A stretch of DNA of 39,051 nucleotides, from NCBI GenBank assembly GCA_964353405.1, contig CAYGWJ010000010.1:1-39051 (forward strand), written 5' to 3'. The position numbers and the translations under genes are program-made. Origin of the DNA: JBGLNJ01 sp964353405 (GTDB taxonomy: Bacteria > Chloroflexota > Anaerolineae > Fen-1058). Shown here in pieces: positions 1 through 7,325 of this stretch; position 1 is the stretch's first letter, and every line of letters starts with the position of its first letter. The notes under the pieces were generated by a model. It saw only the letters and a program-made list of their open reading frames with translations, made no database searches and was not told the DNA's origin.

Positions 1-1
1 C

Positions 2-250
2 GAAACGCTGGCCGCCGTGCGCATGGCCCAACGCGCGGGATGGACGGCGGTGGTCTCTCACCGCAGCGGCGAGACGGAAGACTCGACCATCGCCGATCTG
101 GTCGTGGCGACCAACGCCGGGCAGATCAAGACGGGCGCGCCGTGCCGCTCCGACCGTGTGGCCAAGTACAATCAGCTCCTCCGCATCGAAGAGGAACTGG
201 GTGAAACCGCTCTCTACGCCGGCCAGGGAGCTTTTGTTCAGTTAAAGTAA
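2..250 (+). CDS. eno: Enolase, C-terminal fragment
   Basis: The gene enters from the left edge; the frame begins at base 2 and ends at the TAA at 248-250, so only the last 82 residues are visible. They contain the enolase signature VVSHRSGETEDSTIADL, whose serine, arginine and glycine contact the phosphate of 2-phosphoglycerate, followed by ATNAGQIKTGAPCRSDR, which carries the late active-site lysine, and the usual tail AKYNQLLRIEEELG. Enolase converts 2-phosphoglycerate to phosphoenolpyruvate in the cytoplasm. Pyruvate kinase, the next enzyme of glycolysis, is encoded 1 kb downstream on the same strand, so lower glycolysis is grouped here. Identification is very secure; the catalytic N-terminal half lies outside the window. 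Confidence 0.97.
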   Translation, partial: ETLAAVRMAQRAGWTAVVSHRSGETEDSTIADLVVATNAGQIKTGAPCRSDRVAKYNQLLRIEEELGETALYAGQGAFVQLK

Positions 251-265
251 CCGGTCAGTTCGTCA

Positions 266-316
266 TCAGTCAATCAGTTGCCTGGCTGTGAAATAGCCTG
301 GCAATTGATTGACTGA
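266..316. repeat. 17-bp inverted repeat after enolase
   Basis: TCAGTCAATCAGTTGCC at 266-282 pairs with GGCAATTGATTGACTGA at 300-316; only one position is not Watson-Crick (it would be a G-U wobble in RNA). The 17-nt loop contains a further GGCT/AGCC pair. It lies between the enolase stop and the DegV start. The T-tract of an intrinsic terminator is absent, so it may be an mRNA 3'-end structure or a mobile palindrome. Short copies of ATCAGTCA recur at 265-272 and 345-352. Confidence 0.6.
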
Positions 317-371
317 GCAACTGATAAGCGATCACGGTGTTCTATCAGTCATCAACGAAAGGGAGGAGACC

Positions 372-1211
372 GTGATCAAAATCGTCACCGATTCTGGCAG
401 CGGAATTACGCCCGAGGTGGCCCGGCAATTCGGCGTCACCGTCATTCCGCTGTATGTTCACTTTGGGACGGAGACGTTCCGCGAGGGCATTGACCTCGAA
501 CTCGACGAATTTTTGTCGCGATTAAAGTCAGCGCCGCAACTGCCTACCACGTCACAGCCTTCGGCGGGCGATTTCTTAGAGATCTACAAGTCGTTGACCG
601 CCGACGGAAGCGAGGTCATCTCGATTCACCTGTCGAGCAAGTTGAGCGGCACGGTGGCTTCGGCCAACACCGCGTGCGAAATGTTGCCGGGCGCTGGCAT
701 TCATGTGGTAGACAGCCAGTTCATTTCCGCGAGTCAACTGACGATGGTTTTGGAAGCGGCACGGATGGCCAATGCCGGTCGGAGCGCCCAGGCCATCTTG
801 GACCGCGTCAAGCAGATCATGGCTGGGTCGCACATCTACTTTGTGGTAGACACACTCGAATATCTCCAAAAGGGCGGGCGCATCGGCAAGGCGCAGGCGT
901 TGTTGGGCACGGCGCTGCAGATGAAACCGATCCTGGCGCTGGAAGAGGGCGTCGTCGAAGCCAAGGAGCGTATCCGCACCAAGAGCAAGGCTGTGATGCG
1001 CCTGCGCGAGCTGGCAGTGCACGAGACGGCAGGCTGCTCGCGCATCTACCTGGGCATCCTGCACGCCGCCGCGCCTGACGAAGCTCAACGACTGGAAGCC
1101 GACTTGCTGTCCCGGCTCAAGCCTTTTGAAATCACCATGGGCCAGGTCGGCCCGGTGATTGCGACACACACGGGACCGGGTGTTGTCGGCGTCGCCTTTT
1201 ATGCGGAATAG
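372..1211 (+). CDS. DegV family fatty-acid-binding protein
   Basis: The 279-residue product is full length for the DegV family, soluble proteins that bind a long-chain fatty acid; in Gram-positive bacteria such FakB proteins present the fatty acid to the FakA kinase. The N-terminus has IVTDSGSGITPE (the DSxSD-like loop), then a TSQPSAGDF segment and DTLEYLQKGGRIGKAQALLG, both family hallmarks around the ligand tunnel. I chose the GTG at 372 because GGGAGGAG ends four bases upstream and the family always begins a few residues before the TDS motif; an upstream in-frame ATG at 309 would add 21 unrelated residues. No fakA-like gene is visible in the window. Fatty-acid binding follows from the family and was not tested. 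Confidence 0.92.
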   Translation: MIKIVTDSGSGITPEVARQFGVTVIPLYVHFGTETFREGIDLELDEFLSRLKSAPQLPTTSQPSAGDFLEIYKSLTADGSEVISIHLSSKLSGTVASANTACEMLPGAGIHVVDSQFISASQLTMVLEAARMANAGRSAQAILDRVKQIMAGSHIYFVVDTLEYLQKGGRIGKAQALLGTALQMKPILALEEGVVEAKERIRTKSKAVMRLRELAVHETAGCSRIYLGILHAAAPDEAQRLEADLLSRLKPFEITMGQVGPVIATHTGPGVVGVAFYAE

Positions 1212-1283
1212 CAGGTGACCGTGGACAGGGGTGAGTGACCGGCGCGGGTCGAGTTCCACGGAGCATGGATCACTGAGGAAACC

Positions 1284-2690
1284 ATGCCGCGGACGAAAAT
1301 CGTTTGTACACTTGGCCCGGCGTGTGACGCGCCGGGCGTTTTGCGTGACATGGTGCTCGCCGGAATGGATGTGGCGCGCATCAACTTTTCTCATGGCGAC
1401 TATGCCGCGCATGCACGCCGCATTGCCGACGTGCGTCGCGTCGCGCAGGAAGAAGGCCGCACGCTCGCCATCTTGTGCGATCTGCAAGGCCCCAAGCTGC
1501 GCGTGGGCGAGATTTCTGGCGGCTCGGTCGAGTGGCCCCCGGGCAGTCGCGTGACGTTGACCACGCGCGCGGCGCCAGGCAGCGTGGGCGAGGTCAACTT
1601 GCCGCACCCCGACCTGGTGGCTGACGTGCTGCCTGGCCAGCACCTGCTGCTCGACGACGGCGCGCTCGAATTGCAGGTCGAGTCCAAGACGGAGACCGAC
1701 CTGGTCTGCCGCGTCGTGGTGGGCGGAAGGCTTGGCTCACACAAGGGCGTGAGCGCGCCGGGTGCGGCGCTCTCGCTTTCCTCGCTCACCGACAAGGATC
1801 GCGCCGATGCGCAGTTTGCGGTTGAGCAAGCGGCGGACTATATCGCGCTTTCCTTTGTCCGCCGCGCTGCCGACGTCAACGAGCTGCGCGCTCTGCTGGC
1901 CTCGCAGGGTGCTTACATCCCCATCGTCGCCAAGATTGAAAAGGCCGAAGCGCTGGAGGCGTTCGACGAAATCCTGGCTGCCACGGATGTGGTGATGGTC
2001 GCGCGCGGCGACCTGGGTGTGGAGACGCCGGCCGAGCAAGTGCCCATTCATCAGAAGCGCATCCTGCGCGCGTGCAATCGAGCGGGCAAGCCGGCGATCA
2101 CAGCCACGCAGATGCTTCAATCCATGCTGGATAACCCACGTCCCACGCGCGCGGAAGCCAGCGACGTGGCCAATGCCGTTCTGGATGGCAGCGATGCGGT
2201 GATGCTTTCGGGCGAGACCGCCACCGGACATTACCCGGTGCAAGCGGTCAGAGTGATGGAGAGTGTGGCGACGATTGCCGAGGAGCATCTAGAGTGCGAG
2301 GAGTGGTTGCGGCGCATAGGCGAATCCAGCTCGCCTTCCGAAGCGATTGCTCGCGCCACCGTCGAGATTGCGATGGAGTTGAATGCGGCGGCCATCATCA
2401 CGAGCACCATGTCCGGGCATACGGCGCAGATGGTCGCGCGCTACCGGCCTTGCGTCCCGGTGCTCGCCGCCACGCCCGATTCCACCGTCTATCGCCGGAT
2501 GGCGCTGGTGTGGGGTGTTGTGCCGCTGCTCGTGCCGGAATACGCTTCGACCGACGAGATGATCGAGACCACCACGCGCGCCGCGCGCGAGGCGGGCCTG
2601 GTCAGGCCAGGTGATCGTGTCGTCATCACCGCCGGCATCCCGGCCGGAGGCGAGGGCAAGACGAATATGCTCAAGGTGCACGTGATCTGA
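1284..2690 (+). CDS. pyk: Pyruvate kinase
   Basis: This 468-residue protein has the standard length of bacterial pyruvate kinase, which transfers phosphate from phosphoenolpyruvate to ADP. Visible landmarks in order: TKIVCTLGPA at the N-terminus; ARINFSHGD (nucleotide/phosphate-binding arginine and asparagine); CDLQGPKLRVG leading into the B domain; IVAKIEKAEALEAFDEI with the catalytic lysine; MVARGDLGVE; ITATQMLQSML; the LSGETATGHYPVQAV stretch; then the C-terminal domain. ATG at 1284 is preceded by TGAGGAAACC, an adequate ribosome site. The gap to degV is 72 nt, so co-transcription is plausible. No PEP-utiliser extension is fused at the C-terminus. Whether it needs K+ cannot be read without alignment. 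Function is secure. Confidence 0.97.
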   Translation: MPRTKIVCTLGPACDAPGVLRDMVLAGMDVARINFSHGDYAAHARRIADVRRVAQEEGRTLAILCDLQGPKLRVGEISGGSVEWPPGSRVTLTTRAAPGSVGEVNLPHPDLVADVLPGQHLLLDDGALELQVESKTETDLVCRVVVGGRLGSHKGVSAPGAALSLSSLTDKDRADAQFAVEQAADYIALSFVRRAADVNELRALLASQGAYIPIVAKIEKAEALEAFDEILAATDVVMVARGDLGVETPAEQVPIHQKRILRACNRAGKPAITATQMLQSMLDNPRPTRAEASDVANAVLDGSDAVMLSGETATGHYPVQAVRVMESVATIAEEHLECEEWLRRIGESSSPSEAIARATVEIAMELNAAAIITSTMSGHTAQMVARYRPCVPVLAATPDSTVYRRMALVWGVVPLLVPEYASTDEMIETTTRAAREAGLVRPGDRVVITAGIPAGGEGKTNMLKVHVI

Positions 2691-2705
2691 GGCCACCCTC
2701 GTTAG

Positions 2706-2734
2706 TTGTCTCAATTCCAAGCCTTTGCTATAAT
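2706..2734 (+). promoter_or_regulatory. Sigma-70-type promoter, extended -10, for the LysM protein
   Basis: TTGTCT at 2706-2711, a 17-nt spacer, then a consensus TATAAT at 2729-2734 preceded by TGC (extended -10). It lies just past the pyruvate kinase stop and 62 bases before the LysM start, which also argues against an upstream start for that gene. Confidence 0.65.
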
Positions 2735-2795
2735 CTCTCTTAAAGCCGCCGAGCGCCCGGTGTGCGAACGCGTGGATTCGGACAGGAGGATGACC

Positions 2796-4406
2796 ATGCC
2801 CACCAAGATTCACACAGCAGTCTCGATCCTCGTTCTATGCGCCGTGATGATGACGGTGGCCGTCGTCACGCCGCGGGCTTCTTTCGCCCAAACCCCCGGC
2901 CAGAACTTGCTCGTCAACGCTGATTTTGAGGCGCCGTTTGGAATGCAAGATGGCATCGGCGAAGTCATGGTGGCCCCCAGTTGGCGTGCGTGGTGGGTGG
3001 ATGTGGCCCCTTCTTACATTCAAAAGCCGTCCAACTGCGACGAGAGCAAAAAGACCGAGTGCTACTGGATGCGTCCCCAGTTCCAGGAGATTGATGAGCC
3101 GGCGTACCCCAACCGCGTCCATGGCGGTTTCCGCGCGCAGAAATACTATTCCCAGGCACGGATGCACGAGGGGGGCCTGTATCAGCGCGTCACGGGCATC
3201 ACCACGGGAACGCTGCTGCGCTTTTCGATCTTTATGCAGGCGTGGCAGTGCGCCAACATGGACGCCTGCGGCAAGGGCGGGATTCGGTCCGACCAGCCCT
3301 ACGCGATGCACCTGAAGGTCGGGATTGATCCTTATGGCGGCACTGACCCGTTCAGCTCGAACGTTGTCTGGTCGCCCGAGCGGGAAGCGTTCGACCAGTG
3401 GGTCGAGTTTGCGATTCAGACCAAGGCTCAGAGCGATGCGGTGACGGTGTTCACTCACTCGCGCGCAGAATTTGACTGGGCGCGCCAGAGCAATGATGTC
3501 TACCTGGACGATGCCAACCTGGCCGTCGTGAGCGACAAGACAGAGACGCCGGGCGCGGCGCCGGCGGCGGTCACCCCGGTCACCCGGCCCGCCGGAACGC
3601 CTGGCCCGACCAACACGCCGCTGCCCACCCGGACGCCGCGCGCCGATAACGCGGTCGTCCACGTGGTGCAAGCCGGTGACACGCTGTACGGCATCGCCCT
3701 GCAATACAATGTGCCGCTGGACGATCTTTACAAGCTGAATAACCTCACTCGCGAATCTGTCTTGAACCTCGGCCAAGAGATCATTGTCAAAGTGGGCGCG
3801 GGTGGAGCCGTCCCGGCTCAGCCCACGGCTACACTCAAGGCGACTGTTGCAGTGACGGTCACTCCCAAGACGGCCGGCGCGGCGACGGTTACGCCGCCCC
3901 AGTCGCCGCTGGCAACGCCGACCCTGCCGCCGCCTATGCCCACCGCCACGCCCGTGCGAGGCGGCCTGTGCATGAGTGCATTCGAGGACACGAACGGCAA
4001 CGCCGTGCGCGACGGCAACGAGCCGGGCCTGGCGGGCGTGACGTTCGTCGTCTTGTCAAGTGGAGCACAAGTTGCCCGTTACGCGACGGATGGCTCCACC
4101 AAGCCCTACTGCCTGACCACGCTCCCGCCCGGCGCGTATTCGGTGCAGGTGACACTCCCACCCGGTTATATGTCTCCCTTCGACAAGGCGGATGTGGCAA
4201 TAGCGCTGGGACAGCAGGTGGACCTGGGGGTGGCAGCGCGCCATGGCGAAAAGGCCACGCCGACCGTTGCACCGACGGTCGTGGCTCAGGCTACGCTGCC
4301 CGCCTCGGGTTTTTCCAACACAGCGCTGGTGGCGGTGGTGTTGTTTGGGATTGCTTTCCTGATCTTGATTGTGGCGGCGGTGATGATTATTCGGCGCGGC
4401 CGCTAA
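2796..4406 (+). CDS. Secreted LysM / SdrD-B-domain surface protein with LPxTG-like anchor
   Basis: About 536 residues. The first 33 or so form a Sec signal peptide: a lysine near the start, a hydrophobic run, then a cleavage-like ASFA-QT. Next comes a ~220-residue beta-rich region starting LLVNADFEAPFG, the typical entry of carbohydrate-binding/galactose-binding-like modules. After a Pro/Thr linker there is one LysM domain (VVQAGDTLYGIALQYN to LGQEIIVKVG), which binds peptidoglycan-type glycans. A second Pro/Thr linker leads to an SdrD-B/Cna-B-like domain (AFEDTNGNAVRDGNEPGLAGV). The C-terminus is LPASG, a ~22-residue hydrophobic helix and the basic tail RRGR. I chose ATG 2796 because AGGAGG at 2784-2789 is six bases upstream; ATG 2790 is the alternative. 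It has its own promoter and terminator. The ligand is unknown. Confidence 0.85.
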   Translation: MPTKIHTAVSILVLCAVMMTVAVVTPRASFAQTPGQNLLVNADFEAPFGMQDGIGEVMVAPSWRAWWVDVAPSYIQKPSNCDESKKTECYWMRPQFQEIDEPAYPNRVHGGFRAQKYYSQARMHEGGLYQRVTGITTGTLLRFSIFMQAWQCANMDACGKGGIRSDQPYAMHLKVGIDPYGGTDPFSSNVVWSPEREAFDQWVEFAIQTKAQSDAVTVFTHSRAEFDWARQSNDVYLDDANLAVVSDKTETPGAAPAAVTPVTRPAGTPGPTNTPLPTRTPRADNAVVHVVQAGDTLYGIALQYNVPLDDLYKLNNLTRESVLNLGQEIIVKVGAGGAVPAQPTATLKATVAVTVTPKTAGAATVTPPQSPLATPTLPPPMPTATPVRGGLCMSAFEDTNGNAVRDGNEPGLAGVTFVVLSSGAQVARYATDGSTKPYCLTTLPPGAYSVQVTLPPGYMSPFDKADVAIALGQQVDLGVAARHGEKATPTVAPTVVAQATLPASGFSNTALVAVVLFGIAFLILIVAAVMIIRRGR

Positions 4407-4435
4407 AAAGTCGCAAGATGCACGTCGCAAAACTC

Positions 4436-4460
4436 AGCCCCGGCTAAAATAGCCGGGGCT
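4436..4460 (+). terminator. Intrinsic terminator after the LysM gene
   Basis: A perfect 10-bp stem, AGCCCCGGCT at 4436-4445 and AGCCGGGGCT at 4451-4460, closes a five-base AAAAT loop and is followed by CTTGTT. It starts 29 bases after the stop codon. The T-tract is weak but the stem is very GC-rich. Confidence 0.8.
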
Positions 4461-4516
4461 CTTGTTCCGCTGGCAATCATTTGGGTGTGACCAGAATCGG
4501 TTTGGCCCCGCTAATC

Positions 4517-4614
4517 GTCATTCTGAGCCGCGTAGCGGCCAAGAATCTCTGCTCTGCAAGGCGGAGACCCTTCGCTCTGCTCAGAGCTTGCCCTGAACGC
4601 AGTGAAGGAGTGAC
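4517..4614. repeat. Short palindromic intergenic repeat (GTCATTCTGAG type)
   Basis: The segment starts GTCATTCTGAG, contains AAGAATCT and CAGAGCTTGCCCTGAACG, and ends AAGGAGTGAC, so its outermost bases (GTCA/TGAC) are inverted. Sequences of this style are common dispersed non-coding repeats in environmental bacterial genomes. A related element is at 31726-31832. No open frame is convincing. I infer a MITE/REP-like element. Confidence 0.6.
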
Positions 4615-4622
4615 AAACCGAA

Positions 4623-5216
4623 TCAACCAGATTTGGTCACATCCAGATCACTTGGGGTTGGCGCATTACCGTACAAGAAGGCGCCGGGAAAATCTGCGCC
4701 GACCTCTTTTCTCTTTCCGCTCCAGTGTTCAATTGAAATGCGATAGACGGCTGTGCGCGCCAGCTCTTCAGGTGTGATGGGGCGATAATCCTGACCGGGG
4801 CGCAGGTGGCAAAAGTATTTGTCAAGCAGTAGCTGCAGGGCGCGGCCAGCTTCCTCTTGATCATCCACGATGGCGACGCGCCCAAAGACAACCACTCCGG
4901 CATATTCCACGCTGAATTCAAGCGCCGTGTCCGCCGGAAGCAGCCGTCCCATCTCGCTCACACTAAAGCAGACGCGCTCCTCCGCCTCGACATTGGCGCG
5001 TGTCCGGCCCACACTGGCTGTGTGCATGTAGATCACGTGCGAGGCTTGGTCAAAGACAAAGAGATTGGTGTTGATGAAAGGCTGGCCGTCGTGAACCGTG
5101 GCCAGTGTGCCGAACGGGACGCGGTGCAGCATGCCCCGAATCCAGGCTTCGTCCTCGACGGCGCGGTCCTTGCGGCGCACCTCGTGCGGCGGTCGAGTGG
5201 CATAGTCCATCGCCAT
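4623..5216 (-). CDS. Pyridoxamine 5'-phosphate oxidase-like FMN-binding protein (Nim-like)
   Basis: A 197-residue protein of the PPOX-fold flavin-binding superfamily, closest by eye to the NimA/Pyridox_ox_2 branch. The split-barrel core reads GTLATVHDGQPFINTNLF, then MHTASVGRTRANVE and VCFSVSEMGRL, the pattern that holds FMN phosphate and the dimer interface; it continues through VEYAGVVVFGRVAIV and ends with an extended helix-strand tail. Nim proteins reduce nitro groups, but many relatives are uncharacterised oxidoreductases, so no substrate is assigned. ATG 5216 was chosen because GGGAGGA lies seven bases upstream; an open frame continues much further upstream but shows no family similarity. 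It follows the zinc-ribbon gene by 74 nt, with an intrinsic terminator in between. Confidence 0.82.
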   Translation of the reverse strand: MAMDYATRPPHEVRRKDRAVEDEAWIRGMLHRVPFGTLATVHDGQPFINTNLFVFDQASHVIYMHTASVGRTRANVEAEERVCFSVSEMGRLLPADTALEFSVEYAGVVVFGRVAIVDDQEEAGRALQLLLDKYFCHLRPGQDYRPITPEELARTAVYRISIEHWSGKRKEVGADFPGAFLYGNAPTPSDLDVTKSG

Positions 5217-5237
5217 TTTGATTCCTCCCAGTTCTGC

Positions 5238-5268
5238 AAAAGAAAAAGGGCGACGCCAGGGGTCGCCC
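5238..5268 (-). terminator. Intrinsic terminator between zinc-ribbon gene and PPOX gene
   Basis: On the minus strand GGGCGAC (5268-5262) and GTCGCCC (5254-5248) form a 7-bp stem with a seven-base loop, followed directly by TTTTTCTTTT (5247-5238). It is a textbook terminator and lies only a few bases before the PPOX ribosome site. Confidence 0.8.
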
Positions 5269-5290
5269 GGATGTCTCGGATGCTCGATCC

Positions 5291-5818
5291 CTAGGCTTGT
5301 GCAGTCGAAGCAGGGCTGCCCTCCCGTTTGGCGCGGCGCGGCTCTTGCGTAGCGCCGGCGTCCGCGCCGGGCGTGGAGGGTGACACACCCGGGGCGACGG
5401 CGGCAGCGCCGCAATAGGGGCAGACCGTCCAGCGCAATTGGATCGCACGTCCACAATGCTGGCATGTCTTTTTGAGCTTGGTATGGCACGTGGGGCAGAC
5501 AATGTATTCCGGCAATGCGCGCTGTCCGCAGCCGGGGCAAACGTCAGCCTCTTCGATGCCTTGCAGCAGCGCTTCCTCTTCCAGCGAGCGCGTATAGGCT
5601 TCGGCCAAAGTCTCTGGGGGGCGGAGAATGAAATAGATCAGCAGGCCGGGCAGGTTGAGAATGGCGACGACGAGCGTGGCCAGGATTTGGGCAAAAATGT
5701 CGCGCGTGCGACTGCGAATGTCGCGAAAGGCCCAAATGACCATGCTCAGCCACAGCGCGGCCAGGAATGCGCCCATAAAGGCGATGGTGATCAACAAAAC
5801 GTCTGTGATTCTTTCCAT
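5291..5818 (-). CDS. Membrane protein with double zinc-ribbon
   Basis: The 175-residue product begins with two hydrophobic helices (roughly residues 6-28 and 45-65, the second ending LLIYFILRPPETLAEAY). A charged helix follows, then four cysteine pairs: CPGCG, CPTCH, CQHCG and CPYCG, which together make two four-cysteine/histidine zinc ribbons. The tail is Pro/Gly/Ala-rich and probably disordered. Topology would place the ribbons in the cytoplasm. Similar TM-plus-zinc-ribbon proteins are frequent in Chloroflexota and have no established function. ATG 5818 lies just before the first membrane helix, with AAAGGAG about 12 bases upstream (rather far). It is first in a minus-strand pair with the PPOX gene and has an extended -10 promoter close by. 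Confidence 0.8.
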   Translation of the reverse strand: MERITDVLLITIAFMGAFLAALWLSMVIWAFRDIRSRTRDIFAQILATLVVAILNLPGLLIYFILRPPETLAEAYTRSLEEEALLQGIEEADVCPGCGQRALPEYIVCPTCHTKLKKTCQHCGRAIQLRWTVCPYCGAAAVAPGVSPSTPGADAGATQEPRRAKREGSPASTAQA

Positions 5819-5845
5819 GAGATGTCTCGGCTCCTTTGGAGGGCG

Positions 5846-5854
5846 ATTATACCA
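5846..5854 (-). promoter_or_regulatory. Extended -10 promoter of the zinc-ribbon gene
   Basis: Reading the minus strand, TGG TATAAT occupies 5854-5846, about 28 bases before the ATG at 5818. No good -35 hexamer is visible at 17-18 nt, as expected for an extended -10 promoter. Confidence 0.5.
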
Positions 5855-5920
5855 GAATTTTTGACACCTGCACTCGCACCTGCGCTGCGCCGAGAATGTC
5901 ACAATCACATTGGGACTTTT

Positions 5921-6010
5921 GGTGATTACCCACATCTTATCGGACTCCCGAACTTGTTCGGGCCTCTGCCTCAACAAGTTGAGGACTCTACCTACTTGTG
6001 GGTAATCACC
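5921..6010. repeat. Nested inverted repeat with two internal hairpins
   Basis: GGTGATTACCCACA at 5921-5934 is the exact reverse complement of TGTGGGTAATCACC at 5997-6010 (14 bp). Inside are two more perfect hairpins: CCCGAAC-TT-GTTCGGG (5947-5962) and CCTCAAC-AA-GTTGAGG (5969-5984). Their tips, AACTTGTT and AACAAGTT, are reverse complements of each other. The 309-nt gap 5819-6127 has no gene. The element sits between divergent genes and could be a mobile palindrome, a structured RNA or a cruciform protein-binding site. Confidence 0.75.
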
Positions 6011-6023
6011 AGGGACTTGCTAT

Positions 6024-6043
6024 TTTAACCCCAAAAGGTTAAA
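6024..6043. promoter_or_regulatory. Operator-like palindrome upstream of the six-gene operon
   Basis: TTTAACC (6024-6030) and GGTTAAA (6037-6043) form a 7+7 palindrome around CCAAAA, 84 bases before the operon's first ATG. TATGAT at 6045-6050 could be a -10, but no -35 at normal spacing is clear. It may be a site for the winged-helix protein encoded second in the operon; that is inference. Confidence 0.3.
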
Positions 6044-6127
6044 CTATGATCGTCTCGCGTTTCACCCGAATTGCCCGCAGCAACTGGGTCTGAATTGTAT
6101 ACACTCGGTAGCTGAACTGTCAAATCT

Positions 6128-7297
6128 ATGACAACGTCTTCTGTTTTGCCATCCCTCCACCTCCCAGGCTTGCGCCCGAGTTTCCGGCAAGAGATTGTGC
6201 CGCACGTGTTTCAGGCGATTTGCGGAGGCTGGTCCGTGGCTCTGGTTGGCCTGCCGGGTGTGGGCATGTCCAACCTGCTCCGTTTTGTGTCTAATCCAAC
6301 GGTTGTCAGGGCGCATGTGAGCGACGCTGCCTCGAGTTATCTGCTCGTCTATGTAGACGCCAACCTCGTCCGAGACGATACCGAGTCAGACCTGGCTCGT
6401 GCGGTGATCGAGTCGAGCGCGCAAGCGGCCCGGCAATACGAGTGGTCCGAGCACGACCTGGGGCCGCTGCTCGAGGCTGCCCGGCATTTTGCAGAATACG
6501 AACGGCAGATGACGGGCATGGGCGTTCTGGCGCGAATTGCAGATATTCTCTGCCGGGAAAGGCGCAAGCGCGTTGTGCTTGTCATGGATGGGTTCGATGA
6601 GGCTTTTGTTCGACTGCCGATCCATGTGCTGCGCGGCTTGCGTGCTGTTCGAGACAGTCACAAGCAGTGGCTTTCATTCCTGGTGGGGACACGCGTCGAG
6701 CCGAGCCGACTTGCCGCCCGACGTGACAAAGGTGATGGCGACGCGGGCTTGCGGCAGTTTGGGTCGCTCTTTGAGCATCACACGTTTGGCCTGGGTCCGT
6801 ATTGTCCAGAAGATGCTTCCAACCTGATCTCGAGCAAATCTCTAGAACTGGATAAACTGCTTTCGCCCAATGACATAGACGCGCTGATCCGGCTCACGGG
6901 CGGTTATGCCAGCCTGTTGATGGCCGGGTTGCGGCGTGTCTTGTCACGACACGACATGACATTGCGTAGCTTGTCGCTCGGCCTGGCCCGAGATGCAGAG
7001 GTGACAAGATGCTGCCAGGACATCTGGGATTGCCTGGATGTTCATGAACGCCTGACATTGATTCAGTTGGCGAGCGATCAGCGCCAGGATTTATCGCTTG
7101 AGCAGGTGCGTCTCTTGCGTGTCAAAGGGCTGGTCGTGGGGCATCCGCCGTTTCTCTTTTCAGAGCTTTATGAGGCTTTTGTGCGTCGGTGTGCCGAGTC
7201 GTTCGAGGTAGCGCGCGCCTCTATAGGCAAATCGGCTGGCGCACAAGAGCTTGAGCCTTCGGTTATTCGGAATCCGGCGGAGGACAAGCGCTGGTGA
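6128..7297 (+). CDS. P-loop ATPase-like protein with degenerate Walker A
   Basis: A 389-residue soluble protein of the AAA/STAND type. The Walker A position reads GLPGVGMSN (residues 41-49), so methionine replaces the lysine that normally holds ATP phosphates. Walker B is intact (VVLVMDGFDEA, Asp154 and Asp157-Glu158). A sensor-like segment SFLVGTRVEPSRLA and a helical region typical of Orc1/Cdc6-like lids follow. It aligns by eye with the next gene (both have F-R-x-E-I, the P-loop, a VYVD strand and Walker B at the same spacing) but lacks that protein's C-terminal winged helix. It opens a six-gene operon, 28 nt before its paralogue. I infer a nucleotide-binding-impaired partner subunit. The start is the first ATG; no strong ribosome site is seen. 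Confidence 0.7.
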   Translation: MTTSSVLPSLHLPGLRPSFRQEIVPHVFQAICGGWSVALVGLPGVGMSNLLRFVSNPTVVRAHVSDAASSYLLVYVDANLVRDDTESDLARAVIESSAQAARQYEWSEHDLGPLLEAARHFAEYERQMTGMGVLARIADILCRERRKRVVLVMDGFDEAFVRLPIHVLRGLRAVRDSHKQWLSFLVGTRVEPSRLAARRDKGDGDAGLRQFGSLFEHHTFGLGPYCPEDASNLISSKSLELDKLLSPNDIDALIRLTGGYASLLMAGLRRVLSRHDMTLRSLSLGLARDAEVTRCCQDIWDCLDVHERLTLIQLASDQRQDLSLEQVRLLRVKGLVVGHPPFLFSELYEAFVRRCAESFEVARASIGKSAGAQELEPSVIRNPAEDKRW

Positions 7298-7325
7298 CCC
7301 AGCCGACCGTGAAAGATGAGGAAAT

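Noticed and set aside
576..1643. A 355-codon minus-strand frame across degV and pyruvate kinase
   Set aside because: It crosses two well-supported genes and has the composition of a shadow frame.
4623..5540. A longer PPOX protein starting near 5540
   Set aside because: The added 108 residues overlap the zinc-ribbon gene, show no family similarity, and the strong ribosome site supports the start at 5216.
5921..6010. Reading the nested palindrome as a tRNA or a known riboswitch
   Set aside because: There is no anticodon-loop or T-loop pattern, no CCA end, and the two-base hairpin loops do not fit tRNA; no riboswitch core was recognised.
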